From Phaeodactylum tricornutum CCAP 1055/1 (taxonomy: Eukaryota; Bacillariophyta; Bacillariophyceae; Surirellales; Neidiaceae), in the NCBI RefSeq assembly GCF_000150955.2, contig NC_011681.1, positions 667,501 through 731,500 on the forward strand: a DNA stretch of 64,000 bases. Reading direction: 5' to 3'. The notes below the pieces were generated by a model. That model made no database searches and had not been told where the DNA came from. It worked only from the letters and a program-made list of their open reading frames with translations. Shown here in pieces: positions 10,014 to 20,900 of the stretch (position 1 is its first letter; the number at the start of each line of letters is the position of its first letter). Made by a program: the position numbers and the translations under genes.

Positions 10014-11993
10014 CTAGCGCTGCTGGTACTGGTAACTCGGTGAAGCCTGTTGGTAGGAAGGCTGGGGCGGAGGCTGTTGATAGTATTGTTGAGGTGGCGC
10101 CTGCTGATACATGGGAGGCTGTTGAGCAGCGTATCCAAAACCACCGTTGTGAACTACACCAAACCCCTGCGGCTGTAGGGGAGGAGGTCCCTGTCCATGC
10201 ACAACCAGTGCCCCCGCCATGTGCGCGTCCGCGTGGAAAAGTTGCGGGGGCGGCTTCATGACTTCCTTCTTCGGGGTCGACTGCGGCTTGACCTGCTGAA
10301 TTTGCGAAAGACTGGCACTCGAGCCGACCATGTTCTGGGCAGCCGGCGGCAACGGTTTACTCTTGTTCTTGCTCTTTTTGCTGGTCTCCTCTTCCTTCTG
10401 CTTCATGGTCAATTTGAGTTGTTCCTCAGCGGGTTCGTCAATGTGGTCAAAGTTAACGAGTTTCTTGAGGGCAGCATCAAACGGATTCAGCGGTTCTTCT
10501 TCCGTGGACACGAGTGCGTTCATCGACATCGGCGTCGATCCGTTTTGCGGGAACGACTCTTCGTCGCCGTTGTACAGGCCGTTGCTCAACGACAACTGTT
10601 GTCCCGGGTACTGCGGAGCGGGACTACCGTAATTTCCGGATGAGGGGGTCACGGGAGATGGGCTCTGGTAGGCTTTCAACACATCACTCATGAGATCCTC
10701 GCGTCTGGGTGGCTTGGGTGCGAACGGATCTTCCGCCGTATGCAAACCCAACGGATCTCCACCTCCGTTGGGGGACGGCCCCGGCGAACCGTATCCCTGA
10801 GAAGACTGGAAGGATTGCTGTCCATACGACTGGTCGTAATATTGCTGTTGCGGAGGTGGAGGGCCTTGGTTGTATTGTTGCTGTTGCGGAGGTGATGTTG
10901 GTCCCTGAGTGTACTGTTGCTGTTGCGGGGGCGGATAGTTACTGGACGATGGCAAGGCCAAGAACTGTTGGTTACTGTTCGCCCCGGGTGCGACCGTGGT
11001 ACCTCCGTACGAGTAGGATGGTTGTGTCGACTGTGCGCCGTAATTCGGCGGCGGCGGCGGACCCCCTTGACCCTGGTCGTAACTGGACTGCGAGTAGGCC
11101 TCGGGAGGAGCCGGCGACGGTTCCGCTCCCATATCGAGCAGATCGGCCGCGGGCGGGGCCAGGGATCCGCCTCCACTACTCCCGGCGCGTGGCCCCAGAC
11201 GACGCCGTGATTCCTCCAGAGAGGCGTTAATGGCGGCTTGTAGCTCGGCGTCTTCTTGCGAAAGCGTCGAGGGCGAACGCACGGCGGGAGCGCGGGGCGG
11301 AGGAGGTCCGTATCCGCCGTCGTAGCCTCCACCGCGGGGACTGGCGCTCGAGCCTGGTCGGACACCGAGCTCGTAGACCTTGGGCATGCGGAAGAAGGAT
11401 TGTCCGTCAATGAAAAAGTCGTACTGACGGAATCCGGGGTTGGCCGACATGGGAGCCGATGCGTGGCAGAGGACCTTCATGACGTGATTGCCCTTTCCGG
11501 ACCAAGTGTGATCCATGAGCGACGTTCGGGTGTTGGAAAAGTGCACTTCGCGACCGTCCATGATGATTTGCCGCTTGCCGGAAGTCACGGACCAAACAAT
11601 CACAATTTCGTGCTCTTCACCTCGACATTCGATCCCCGTCTTACCGTCGGCGAGCGCGGCTTGATTGGGGAAACCAAAACGCCTAGAAGAAGAAGAACAA
11701 GAGAAAGTCAGAAATGCGTCGCAAGATGCCGTTTTCGTGAGACGCTGTATCGACCACAACAACAACCACAACACCAACATGGTAATGCGGGATGATTACT
11801 ACGAAAACATCCAATCCACGACACATCACGGAATCCTTCCACCAAGATTCGCACCGTCCCATACCGTAGGGGTCGGGTACGGTAGTGTACGGTACGGTAC
11901 GTACCATCGAATACGCCGTTTCGTAGCGGCCACGCGTTTTCCCGCAGCTACCGCCGAAAAGTCAATCTGATAGACAGGGAACTCGACAGACAT
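10014..11993 (-). CDS. Adaptor-like protein: novel beta-rich domain, UIM, clathrin-box-like, DPF and NPF motifs
   Basis: Two exons, 11993..11905 and 11682..10014; the 222 bp intron joins KRRIRW to RFGFPNQAALADG in phase 2. Residues about 8-150 form a conserved domain (YQIDFS, GIECRGEEHEIVIVWSV, SGKRQIIMDGREVH, FRQYDFFIDGQSFF, MPKVYELG), only faintly like FAIM. Then comes a consensus ubiquitin-interacting motif, EDAELQAAINASLEESRR, a clathrin-box-like DLLDMG, and a Pro/Gln/Tyr-rich region. Next are DPLGL and DPFAP, the helix LMSDVLKAYQ, LNPFDAALKKLVNFD, a Lys/Glu helix and a PQQYYQQPP-type tail. The order resembles epsin-type endocytic adaptors, but no ENTH domain is present. An endocytic role is inference. 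A paralogue lies at 15982..18094. Confidence 0.8.
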
Positions 11994-12999
11994 GATGTGA
12001 CTTGTTTAAAAGTGTATCGCACAATGCGGAAGTAAGCAGACGATGAGGTAATGAGTGAGTGAGTGAGTGACCACACCAACACAGGACCGGTAAACGGTGG
12101 TGAGAGAGACCACGGGGAGGAGGTATCTGTCGGTCTTTGTCAAAACTACCAAAACCAGGTTTGGATCCGCGGCTGCTGGAAAGACTCGTGCCAACGAGGC
12201 ACGCAGACTTTTTGTTCCACACGCACACACACACTCACGCGCACAATTCCTATATGGTACGATCTCGGTAAACCTATCTATATAAATATTTGCGCGAGCG
12301 CGCGCCCTCGCGAGAGATCCTCTCGCTATCCACGATCCGTGAGGCCGATCTCACGGTTGGTTGGTTGGCGAAGTCAGTCTCTCACAGAGGAAAGCATTGG
12401 GATTGCCATTGGTTCCACGGACGTCACGACCGCGGAGAGAGTCTCCCAAGCTCTTTGTAATACACAATTTCGAAGGAGTCATTATGTGTTGCTCGCGAGA
12501 AACAACGGATGGGATGTATGGAAGGATCTACATTGCTACGTCACCTACGAATCCGGATTCCGTTGGAACGCAAATTTGGGCCATTCCGCGAAGTGGTTCG
12601 CTATTTATGTCGGGCTCGAAAATTGGCGGAGAAACAAAGAGTGGCCTTGTTCGAGCTCGCAGCCATGTTGGACGAACACAAGGCTCGCGTTTCGAATTTC
12701 CGTCCTGACGTATCACACCAATCAAAAGAAACAGACAGTGTCCCAGCGAAATCACGAACAGACCATCATCGGTCCCCGGAGATAGGTATCCTATCCTGTC
12801 CGAACCTTACAGTTCGTTTACGTTAGGGCTCGGCCAGCCTCCTACGTGACAAGAAAACTGAGCAGCCCCCGCACTAGCCAAGCCAGCTTACTTACTACCT
12901 AGCTAGAGAGGGTCTCAATCTAACAGCAAAACCGAACACTGTCAATAACGAAACGCATCCGCTTCCCCATCGTATAGCCGTCCGTCGCACATCCACCAA
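11994..12999. other. Divergent 1 kb region; three overlapping open plus-strand frames at 12361-12826
   Basis: The region lies between a minus-strand and a plus-strand gene start. It has a (TGAG)n microsatellite near 12050-12070, an AT-rich TATATAAATATT stretch near 12278 followed by alternating CG, and CTAGCTAG words near 12890. From about 12361 to 12710 all three plus frames stay open. The frame from ATG 12509 to stop 12826 (105 codons) would give a helical basic protein containing FREVVRYLCRARKLAEKQRV. With three competing frames I cannot say whether any is translated. Confidence 0.3.
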
Positions 13000-14103
13000 A
13001 TGACAGGATCCACGGCGTATCAGTCCTCCATGACGTCGGTACCTTGGCGCGGCCCTTTGCTGGCTCTCACTGCCGGTGTATCTTTGGCAGCGCCGTCCTT
13101 GCTCCAGGTCGTGTCCGAAATGTCCTGGAGCGGCCTGTTACGCGTCCTTTTGCTCTGCAGCGGTATCGCTCTCGGTCTCTCCGACGCCGCCGGTTGTTTA
13201 CGACAACGGTGGGATGCGATACACGGCAAACTGGATGCGCTCGTGCTGGACGATGTTTTGAGGTTTGTATTCGATCCCGAACAAGGCGTACTGGCGACTT
13301 GTGCGGGATTCTTCTGTGGCAGTCTAGCCATGTACGGATTGCCGGTAGACCGTGCGCAACGCACCCGTCTACTCCAATCCGCACTCTGGATAGATGAGCC
13401 ACTAGCCCGACACGCGTTGCTCCGACCAGGGGGTTGGAAAATACTACTACCAATTTGGACGAAGGAACAATGGCACGGCGGCAGTAATCACAACGACGTG
13501 TACACGATCGGGATTGATACACCTTCACAATCGGTCCAATACGAGTGCTCTTCCAGTGTTGCTTCGGACGATTCCTCCACATCAAAAGAAGAAGAAGTCT
13601 CGTCCGAACCAAAGTGTGCGTCACCGTCTCCACGTAAACGATCGAGTAGTCCCCACTCCACGACGACGACGACATCGCCATCATCTTCCGCACCCGAAAT
13701 GCCACTGGTGGCGTTCGCGAACATTCTGCAAGAGCTGGTTCAGCAACGCTTACCGACTTGGTGCTCGTCGTCAACAATCACCGCCGGTGGCGTGACGGCG
13801 GCTACCGTATTGCTTCTGCAGTTGCGCTACAGTCCCCGCGCACGACGCGTCGCGGGCCACGCCGTGCACGGAGCCACCAGTCTCGGTCTCCTAGCCGTAA
13901 TCTCCGGAGCATGCGTGACGGCCCTGCGGAACTCATCGGTCCAGCAGACGCCGACCGTGAACGTATTACTCCAAACACTGCAACGTTTGGTCGGAACGGT
14001 GGATCGGCGTTGGAAAGGAGTGGCGGCCGTGTTGGTTCTATGGTGGATGGGTAGAATACGAGACGCGCGAAGGACCACGCGACTACCAGCCGGGCGGTAC
14101 TAG
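13000..14103 (+). CDS. Predicted multi-pass membrane protein, function unknown
   Basis: 367 residues, one exon, ATG at 13000. Hydrophobic segments are seen near residues 18-36, 43-60, 97-112, 258-273, 290-310 and 342-352. A Ser/Thr/Pro-rich acidic linker of about 70 residues splits the protein. The N-terminal half has LDDVLRFVFDPEQGVLATCAGFFCGSLAMYGLP, and the C-terminal half has FANILQELVQQRLPTW. I recognise no family. An organelle or endomembrane location is possible, but there is no clear targeting signal. It converges on the next gene with a gap of about 110 bp. Confidence 0.7.
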   Translation: MTGSTAYQSSMTSVPWRGPLLALTAGVSLAAPSLLQVVSEMSWSGLLRVLLLCSGIALGLSDAAGCLRQRWDAIHGKLDALVLDDVLRFVFDPEQGVLATCAGFFCGSLAMYGLPVDRAQRTRLLQSALWIDEPLARHALLRPGGWKILLPIWTKEQWHGGSNHNDVYTIGIDTPSQSVQYECSSSVASDDSSTSKEEEVSSEPKCASPSPRKRSSSPHSTTTTTSPSSSAPEMPLVAFANILQELVQQRLPTWCSSSTITAGGVTAATVLLLQLRYSPRARRVAGHAVHGATSLGLLAVISGACVTALRNSSVQQTPTVNVLLQTLQRLVGTVDRRWKGVAAVLVLWWMGRIRDARRTTRLPAGRY

Positions 14104-14128
14104 AGGAACCAACTTGCCAAAAGGCATG

Positions 14129-14148
14129 TACCGGTATCGGTACCGGTA
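14129..14148. repeat. Short palindromic repeat in convergent intergenic gap
   Basis: The 20-mer TACCGGTATCGGTACCGGTA contains two copies of the palindrome TACCGGTA around a central TCGG. It sits 25 bp after the stop of the membrane protein gene, in the gap shared with the convergent WD-like gene. It could form a small hairpin; function is unknown. Confidence 0.4.
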
Positions 14149-14215
14149 GGCAACCGCTTGTAAAAAGTAGGGAGGCATGTATTTAATATTTGTATGTATG
14201 TACACGGAACAGTAT

Positions 14216-15500
14216 TTACAAATTGTCGATTTCTTTAGCCGTTGTGCGAATGGGAAGGATAGTCATGCCCCGCGAATGTCCCACCACAAATCGAGACGGT
14301 GCTTCGCCGATGACGGCCAAGGCGTGGACTACCGGTTCCTCGCGAAGTCGGTAGGAATTCGTGACGATTACTTCCACCCTGGTGGCTTTGGAACCGTATT
14401 GTTCCACCGACAGTACGTAGACTCGTCCGCGGTGTGTACCCACGACGAGTTGCGATGGCGTGTACGTGCCGTTGTCGTTATACCATGTTAGCGCGGTGAC
14501 GCGGGACACACCATCCGGAACAACCCACGTCGCCAATCGCCGTAGGCTCGTCGGTGTTAGCGTGGACAGCGCTAGCTCCCAAAGCTGGATGGAGCCGATG
14601 GAGTCGCGACCGGGGAACCGTTTGGCACCGGGACTTGTCGTTGTCGTTGAACGAATCGTTGCTGCCAAACAGTAGTGTAGCCATTACCTCCTCCGGCAAA
14701 GAGAAATTGCTGTTGATCGTCACAAGCCAAGGCAAAAGTGGGAGCAGGTCGCGACGGCGTACACGACTCGTCGTCGTTGTCGGTTAGACGTTCACTGACA
14801 AACGTTGCCGACGTACCATCTCGGGTGCTGTCATTCGTACCACCACTGATGGGAAAGGACCATACAACACGATGCACTTGACCTTGTTTGGTGCCAACCA
14901 GGAGTTCGTTGGGAACTCCGTCACGGCAGCAAAGCGCGGTTACGCCATCCGTCCAGTCCGGAACGCTAGGCCACGCTGTCCACGAAGGGGATGTGACCGA
15001 GATGATGCCGTAAGCGGAGGTTCTTCCCGTGTACACGAAAGCAATGCACCACCACCGCGATGGACACAATCCCATCGAGTCCCTCACCGGGAGAGATGGC
15101 GAATCCTCGCCCTATTTCCACGACCATTTGGCGGGAGCGGTGGTAGACTGAGCGATACGGTCGTGGGCATGGGCGCATCCGCAGACGGGGATGCGGAGGT
15201 TGAAGGGGGGGGATCGTGTGGGCTTGGGTACTGATCAGAATAGGTATACGGGATCGCTGCTCCGTGGATATCAATGGTATCTTCGGTCAAATCCGGGTAT
15301 CCTTCCCATCGTTCAGATTGGAAACTCCGCAGGGCGCTTCTCAACACCTTCTCAGTCATAGTTTTACGGGACCGCATGGGTCCTAACCGTTGCAGCACAA
15401 AATTGCGCGGAGTACGCGCCAGAATACATCGGAGTTTGCCAGTACCACGAACGCTGATAATCCAAGTCCCCAATCTATTTCGGATATTCAACGCCTCCAT
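14216..15500 (-). CDS. WD-repeat-like protein, exon structure partly unresolved
   Basis: Three minus-strand frames hold one protein-like reading. Exon 1 runs 15500..15088 from an ATG (MEALNIRNRL). A 65 bp intron (15087..15023, GTGAGG...AAG) joins LSR to TSAYGIISVTSP in phase. The next frame has WD-like blades: DGVTALCCRDGVPNELLVGTKQGQVHRVVW and FALACDDQQQFLFAGGGNGYTTVW. From about 14640 the signal continues in another frame with DSIGSIQLWEL, RVTALTWYNDNG and LVVGTHRGRVYVLSVE, then VVHALAVIGEAPSRFVVGHSRG. A second splice or a sequence error near 14600-14670 is needed, and I found no good GT-AG pair that keeps both WD motifs. WD proteins are scaffolds; no specific function is suggested. Confidence 0.6.
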
Positions 15501-15981
15501 AAGAAAGAATGGAGGCTTTATGTAATTTCAAATAGCCCATAAGCGTTCGCACATAGCTTTGTCTTTTTCTACGGTACCCAAATGGTGCTGCCGGCGTGTA
15601 TTTGTCAAGCAATCTATGGCGACTAGACTGGAGTAACGTCCCTGCCGTTGGTACCGACGGAGTTTCCAGTGGTCAGCCGGGTACCAAAAAGGAACGAGTA
15701 GTGGGAGAGACACAGACCAAAAAGTCAGAAATATCGCGTGGATCGCTGGTTGCTGTCCCCCCCTACCTACGAACCCCTTTTCAAGGGAGAGACGTTTTGT
15801 TCAAGTCTCGCCACAATCGATGAATCACATACATAAAGATTCCATTCTTCCTTGTGTATCGCACAAACGCTTCAAATTGAAATATACCACCACCGGAGCA
15901 TCAATCGTTACACTCACATTCACACACACCCAGAGGGAACAACAATATTAGGGACAAGTAGAAACATTCTGTAGTGGCATC
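15501..15981. other. Divergent intergenic region
   Basis: About 480 bp between the WD-like gene start (minus) and the RRM paralogue start (plus). No coding signal was recognised; promoters of both genes are expected here. Confidence 0.35.
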
Positions 15982-18094
15982 ATGAGACACAGCAATGGTC
16001 GGGGGGTTCCCGCTGAGGAAAGCGAATTGCGGACATCGCCGGTGATCAACCGGATCCGACCCCGCCGTGAAGCACAAGCCTACCGCATCGCCTATTCGTG
16101 TGAGCACGCCGCGCGCATTTTCCGGAGTACTAAACGGCGCATTCGATGGTAAGTTTAAGTCAGCATTGTTCTTGTCGTTGGGCGTGACCTCGAGTTTGGC
16201 CTAGTCGTTCCTGCACCATCGCACCATGGTGGACCCCGTCCGACATCGATTACCGATGCTTGTTCGGAGTGGGCTTGCTAATTTTCATCGACGGACACCC
16301 GTTCAATATTTTTCTGTCTTGGTTCTGTAATCGAAAACAGCTTTGTTGTTTATGTATTTTTGATAAGGTATACAGTCTTGTTGATGAATATAACAGTTGG
16401 GACATGAACTTTCCGTTTTGACCTGGGGTATCTAGACACTTCACGTGTCCTCGTGTTCTTGTGTGGGAGGGGCACAGCTTAGCCCTTCCAATCGCGCTCG
16501 GGACCCCGTCTTATACTTATAGCAGCCCTCTTCCGATGGGCCGACCATGATGGAATCACACATGGTAGTCACCGTTCGCCAAGCTTTCCACTCACCGAGT
16601 CCCGTCCTCTCCTCGCGTCACAGGTCATTCGGGCTTACCAACGTGAATGCTTTGCGAGACGGCGGTAAAGGCTTGGACTGTCGGGGGGAAGAGCACGCCG
16701 TCGAGCTGGTTTGGAGCGTTCGCAGCGGAAAGACACGGGTTTTCTGGAACGGAAGGGATATTTCGAATCTGTTTCGGGGCGGGAATCGATCCGGAATGGT
16801 CGAGTTTGCTTGGAATACTCGAACGGAGGAATCTCTGAGGATCGTCGCCCACGCGGAACCCCGTCGAGGAGTCCGGCAATACGATCTGTTGGTGGACGGA
16901 ATCAGTGTTTTCAACCTGCCCAAGTTGGCCGAAATTGGACAACCTTTGTCGGCCACTTCAACCCCGTGGGAGCTTCCCTTGGACACAAGCCACGAAACCG
17001 AGTCCCGATCGCCACGGTCGTCTCCGATACCGGTGCACACGATCGACTGCATTGAATCGATCGATAGCATGGAGCACCAGACTTGGACGGATGCCGATCA
17101 GGCCAAAGCTCGGCTCGCGAGTGTTGGTCTAGCGTTACATCCAGACACTGAAGAGAGCGACGATTTGCACTCGGATTTGTACTCGCCCATCGTTAATTCG
17201 ATGCGCAACCTGATCACGGCGCACCTACCACAAACGGAGGAAACCGTCTCGCGGGCGTTTACGAATGCACTGATCAAGGATAGTGATTCGTATACGAGCG
17301 AATCGTCCCTTTCGGATTCGAGTTGTCTTCACGACGCGATGCAAATTGAAGTCAACGCGCTATGGGAAGCCTTCCGGTGGGTCAGGTCCAATGCCGATCA
17401 AATCATGTTTTCGGACGGCGAGGAGTTACAGCTCGAGTACATGCGTGAGCAAATCGAAGCGGTGTTTGCCAAAGTATGTCACGAATGTTTGACACCGGGA
17501 GAAGCTTCGCGTATTCTTTTGCACGTCGGTGCCATTCTTGGTCTCAAGTTTCATCGCAATATTCTCATGGATACCATTCTCGTGGACGGCTTGTCCAATT
17601 ACTGCACCGTAAACGACCTGGAAGCTGCGTTACGGCCGTTTGGCCGGATCGTTTCGATTGCCATGGTCCAGGGACATGGTTTCGGATGTTGCCGATTCGT
17701 AGACGACGGTCCGCTGCTGCGGTTACAACGGAGAGGGCTTACGTTTACGATTGCCGGAACGAAAGCGCAAGGCATGGTCATTTCTAGTCTTCACGAATTC
17801 AATACCAGCACACGTTATTCTCAAGGAGAGAACGGAGAGTTTTCCGAAGAAGAGCATTCCGACCAGCCTACAATGCAGCGGACTTCCGCTTGTTCTATCC
17901 ATGGCGAAAGGAGGAATTCTTGTGGAGTACCAGTAACACCGATGTCCGAGCAAAGTGTTCGAGAAATGATTGACTTTGGGGACCAACATCAGATCGACAC
18001 CTTAGACTTTCTTCGGTCGCCCGACTCGGTTACACGAATGACATTTGGTCCAGGCATCATGCCATCGAGTCTCACCGCTGCTTGTCTGGACTAG
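15982..18094 (+). CDS. Paralogue of the adaptor-like protein, with a C-terminal RRM-like domain
   Basis: Two exons: 15982..16148 and 16624..18094, with a 475 bp intron starting GTAAGT. The splice falls after KRRIRW in phase 2, exactly as in the gene at 10014..11993. The N-terminal domain is shared: YRIAYS, FGLTNVNALRDGGKGLDCRGEEHAVELVWSV, SGKTRVFWNGRDI, RQYDLLVDGISVFNLPKLAEIG. The middle part is acidic, with helices (LWEAFRWVRSNADQIMF). Near residues 390-450 is an RRM-like fold with RNP2-like ILVDGL and RNP1-like HGFGCCRFV. The UIM, NPF and Pro/Gln tail of the relative are absent. RNA binding is inferred. The exon 1 ATG reads openly into the conserved segment, which supports the start. Confidence 0.78.
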
Positions 18095-19301
18095 AAAATG
18101 CGACTGCATTCCATGGGCGAAATTTGTCTAGGCTCAGAGATTCTGTCTTTTTGTTTTCCCATTTGCGCTTTGAAAAGAAACCCATGTTAGATATAAACAC
18201 TTACACTTAATAGATATGTGAACTACCCAAAAAAATCTTAGCTACGAAGCGAGAACTGTTCCCGTGAACTTGGTTGTGGTTCGACAACTTCTAGTTAGTC
18301 CCTCGTGAAGTTTCGGTAAGGGTGCACGGTCAGGCACGGAGGACTTGGGGTAGAGTGCTTACGCTCAAGGAAAAGAGAGGGTATGCGTTCACAAGATTTA
18401 TTGGAATGCACGATTCGTTGGGGAGCAATTTACATTAGTGTCTGACTGTGAAGCATATCACGGCACGACTTGTTTGTTGGAAAAGCGAACTCTGACTTCG
18501 TTGGCGATGGTTTGCGAACCCAAAAATAAAAGGGTACCGCTTTGAATGTTCTCCTGCGTCTCTTTTGGTTTACAAACCTACAGGGTGGAACATTCGGTAA
18601 TAGCCCTAGGTCGTGCCTTGTCTATATAACAACTTTGGATCTTCTGCTGAACTCATCCACGAAAGACTTCGTAGCCCCTGCAGTTTTGGAATGAGGCTAT
18701 AGTCGGCGGAGAGTAGGTATCTTGTCTCTATAATGTTGGCAATACTAAAATCAGGCAAGAGGGTCCCGGAGAATGTAGCTATTTCATGTTTGGGCATAGT
18801 TAAATATATGTATTTTTGACAACATTCACTACATGGATGTGTATACGGTTCGTTAGGTCCTTTTAGTCGAGAATTTTTTTCTCGGCATCGCAGCATCTCA
18901 TTTGACCCTTAAGCTGTGAGCACCGATTAATTGTCTTCAGGATCCTTCTGCTGCCTACCAAGGTACCGATTGAGCCTGGAACGAAGCGATGATTGTTCAA
19001 CGTCAATCGTTTGGGATATATGCTCATCGTCAAGATTTACCTAGTTTGTCTAGCAGGATCGACAATTACGAACGAACGCGTTTGGTCTGTCAATCTACCG
19101 TGTAGGGCTTTCAGTTTTCAGGGTCGCCGTCAATATTATCAGTCTGCTTGTTTCTTTCACAAGTGTCGGGCATCCAACCAAGTACCGGTGCGCTTGTCTT
19201 CCAAGTGCTTTTCGATCACATGATTCATCCTCCTGGAAATTACCATGGCGAGGTTCCATCTTCGAAGCTTCGGTTACGATTGAAACTCAAATGAATCCAG
19301 T
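18095..19301. other. 1.2 kb intergenic region, nothing recognised
   Basis: Open frames here (for example 96 codons at 18606..18896, minus) lack domains and consistent composition. No tRNA, repeat or mobile element was recognised. It holds the 3' end of the RRM paralogue transcript and the promoter of the aldo/keto reductase gene. Confidence 0.35.
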
Positions 19302-20828
19302 ATGATCGAACGCAGAAGCCAAATCACAGTTATGGCTCTTTGCCTCCTTGCTCGAGTCCCTACTTTCACAGCATTTGTACGGCGGCCGACAGATTGGCGA
19401 AGAAACTGCAAGCCACAATCGTCTTCGTTCAAGTACTCTGCCGGATCGTGTCTTGGTTCTCACGGACGGACTCGACAGACGCTCCTCCTCGATACCATCG
19501 CTCCTCGGGATCCGTACGCAGCTCCGAGAGGCTCCTTTACTAACTTTTGGTACTCAGAAAAGCGGACCGACCAACAGGATGCCGACGAGAAGACTCTGCC
19601 TTGTGTGACAAGTCTCGATCGTGAGGGACGACTTCCACCAGGAGCCTATTTACAGCACGAAAAAGACTCTGCTTCTGACCCAAAGGAGACGTGCCGATTA
19701 TCTGTCGCAATAGATATTGCGAGACGAAAAGCATCGGACGAGGATGTGGATCCGCAAGAAATGGTACAGTCCCTTCATCGGTATATTGATTCCGGGTTGA
19801 CAACATTCGCGCTTCGAGCGGGCACAAGGGACATGCAGGCATGGGGCGAAGAGAACGTGTTTGGTCGTCTTCAGTACGACACGCCCGATTTTGTTTTGAA
19901 TCAGTGCCAATTTATTGTCTCGTACTGTGCACCTGCGGCCAACACCAAGGGAGTCAGTGCGCAGTCCATTCGAAGGGATATACTGGAGTCTCTGAGCCGT
20001 ATTGGAACCGATGCGCTGGACACGGTGCAAGTCCAATATCAATCAAATTCCCCTTTTCATCTGGACGTACTCGACGTTCTGGAAGACTTGAAGCGGGACG
20101 GGCTGGTTCGCTCCGTTACCGGTCGAAACTTTCCAACGCGCTTGCTGAGAGCCGCCAACGCCAACCGTTTTCGAGTCGATGCGTGTCAATTGGACATTAA
20201 TCTGTTGGATCCATCTACATACGACATGGAACGCCAGCTAACGTGTGCAGATCTCAAGTCACCAATGTATGCTTCCAGTGTGCTTGCCGGAGGCTACCTC
20301 ACCGATCGATACCGAGAAGTACGCTTCGAACCGGCAAAGTTTCTTCTAACACCATCGGAGCGCCATCACCGAAACACATCCTTTCGGGTTTGGTGCGATC
20401 GGCGAGAGGTTGATCAAGGAGACATGTGGAAGCACTTCCAGACAACGTTACTGTCCACGATGGTGGACCTGGCGTTGAAGTATCGAGTATCGGTTGCGTC
20501 GATTGCACTTCGATGGGCCTTGCAGCTCGATCATGTCGGCAGCGCGGTTGTGTCTTGTCGGTGGCGATCCCTAGAAGAGGACAACTTTCTCCGTAAGTCA
20601 CGTCCGCAACAATTGCGCCAGATTTTTACGTTTGAACTAGATGACGAAGATATGGAACGGTTATGGGAGGCTTCCGGTCGCGCGGAAATCCCACCCAGCG
20701 ATACGCCATGGGATTTTGAGGAGGAAGAAGAATTTTTGATGAAAATGGAGCGCGACAGCGGTCTCTTTCTTCCGAGTTCAAGCCACCGGACGAAAGATAG
20801 CTCCAACAACAAACAACTGTGGCTATAG
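19302..20828 (+). CDS. Aldo/keto reductase-like protein, probably plastid-targeted
   Basis: 508 residues. The N-terminus has a short hydrophobic stretch (ITVMALCLLARVPTFTAFVRRP) with the diatom-type cleavage context TA-FVRRP; Met11 is an alternative start. The rest follows the aldo/keto reductase barrel. It has a strand and helix around IDSGLTTFALRAG, DILESLSRIGTDALDTVQVQYQ (family: SLxRLxxDxIDLxxxH) and VLDVLEDLKRDGLVRSVTGRNF (family: LxxLxxxGKIRxIGxSNF). Further on are CQLDINLLD, YASSVLAGGYLTDRY and VSVASIALRWAL. The classical catalytic Asp-Tyr-Lys-His set is not obvious: the strand that usually carries D and Y reads FALRAG. The protein may therefore have lost reductase activity, although the fold is clear. 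Confidence 0.8.
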   Translation: MIERRSQITVMALCLLARVPTFTAFVRRPTDWRRNCKPQSSSFKYSAGSCLGSHGRTRQTLLLDTIAPRDPYAAPRGSFTNFWYSEKRTDQQDADEKTLPCVTSLDREGRLPPGAYLQHEKDSASDPKETCRLSVAIDIARRKASDEDVDPQEMVQSLHRYIDSGLTTFALRAGTRDMQAWGEENVFGRLQYDTPDFVLNQCQFIVSYCAPAANTKGVSAQSIRRDILESLSRIGTDALDTVQVQYQSNSPFHLDVLDVLEDLKRDGLVRSVTGRNFPTRLLRAANANRFRVDACQLDINLLDPSTYDMERQLTCADLKSPMYASSVLAGGYLTDRYREVRFEPAKFLLTPSERHHRNTSFRVWCDRREVDQGDMWKHFQTTLLSTMVDLALKYRVSVASIALRWALQLDHVGSAVVSCRWRSLEEDNFLRKSRPQQLRQIFTFELDDEDMERLWEASGRAEIPPSDTPWDFEEEEEFLMKMERDSGLFLPSSSHRTKDSSNNKQLWL

Positions 20829-20900
20829 ATAAAGTGGTAGAATTGAAAGCATACTGTTTTGTTTCTCTATAAATTATCGCCCCAGCTCTGCAATGAAACC

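Noticed and set aside
12063-12785. A 240-codon plus-strand frame
   Set aside because: It starts in a TGAG repeat, uses low-complexity sequence and shows no domain; two other frames are open across its second half.
16547-16623. ATG at 16547 as start of the RRM paralogue
   Set aside because: These bases are intron; the first exon at 15982 supplies the conserved KRRIRW segment and matches the paralogue's intron position.
18606-18896. 96-codon minus-strand frame
   Set aside because: No domain, irregular composition and no splice partners.
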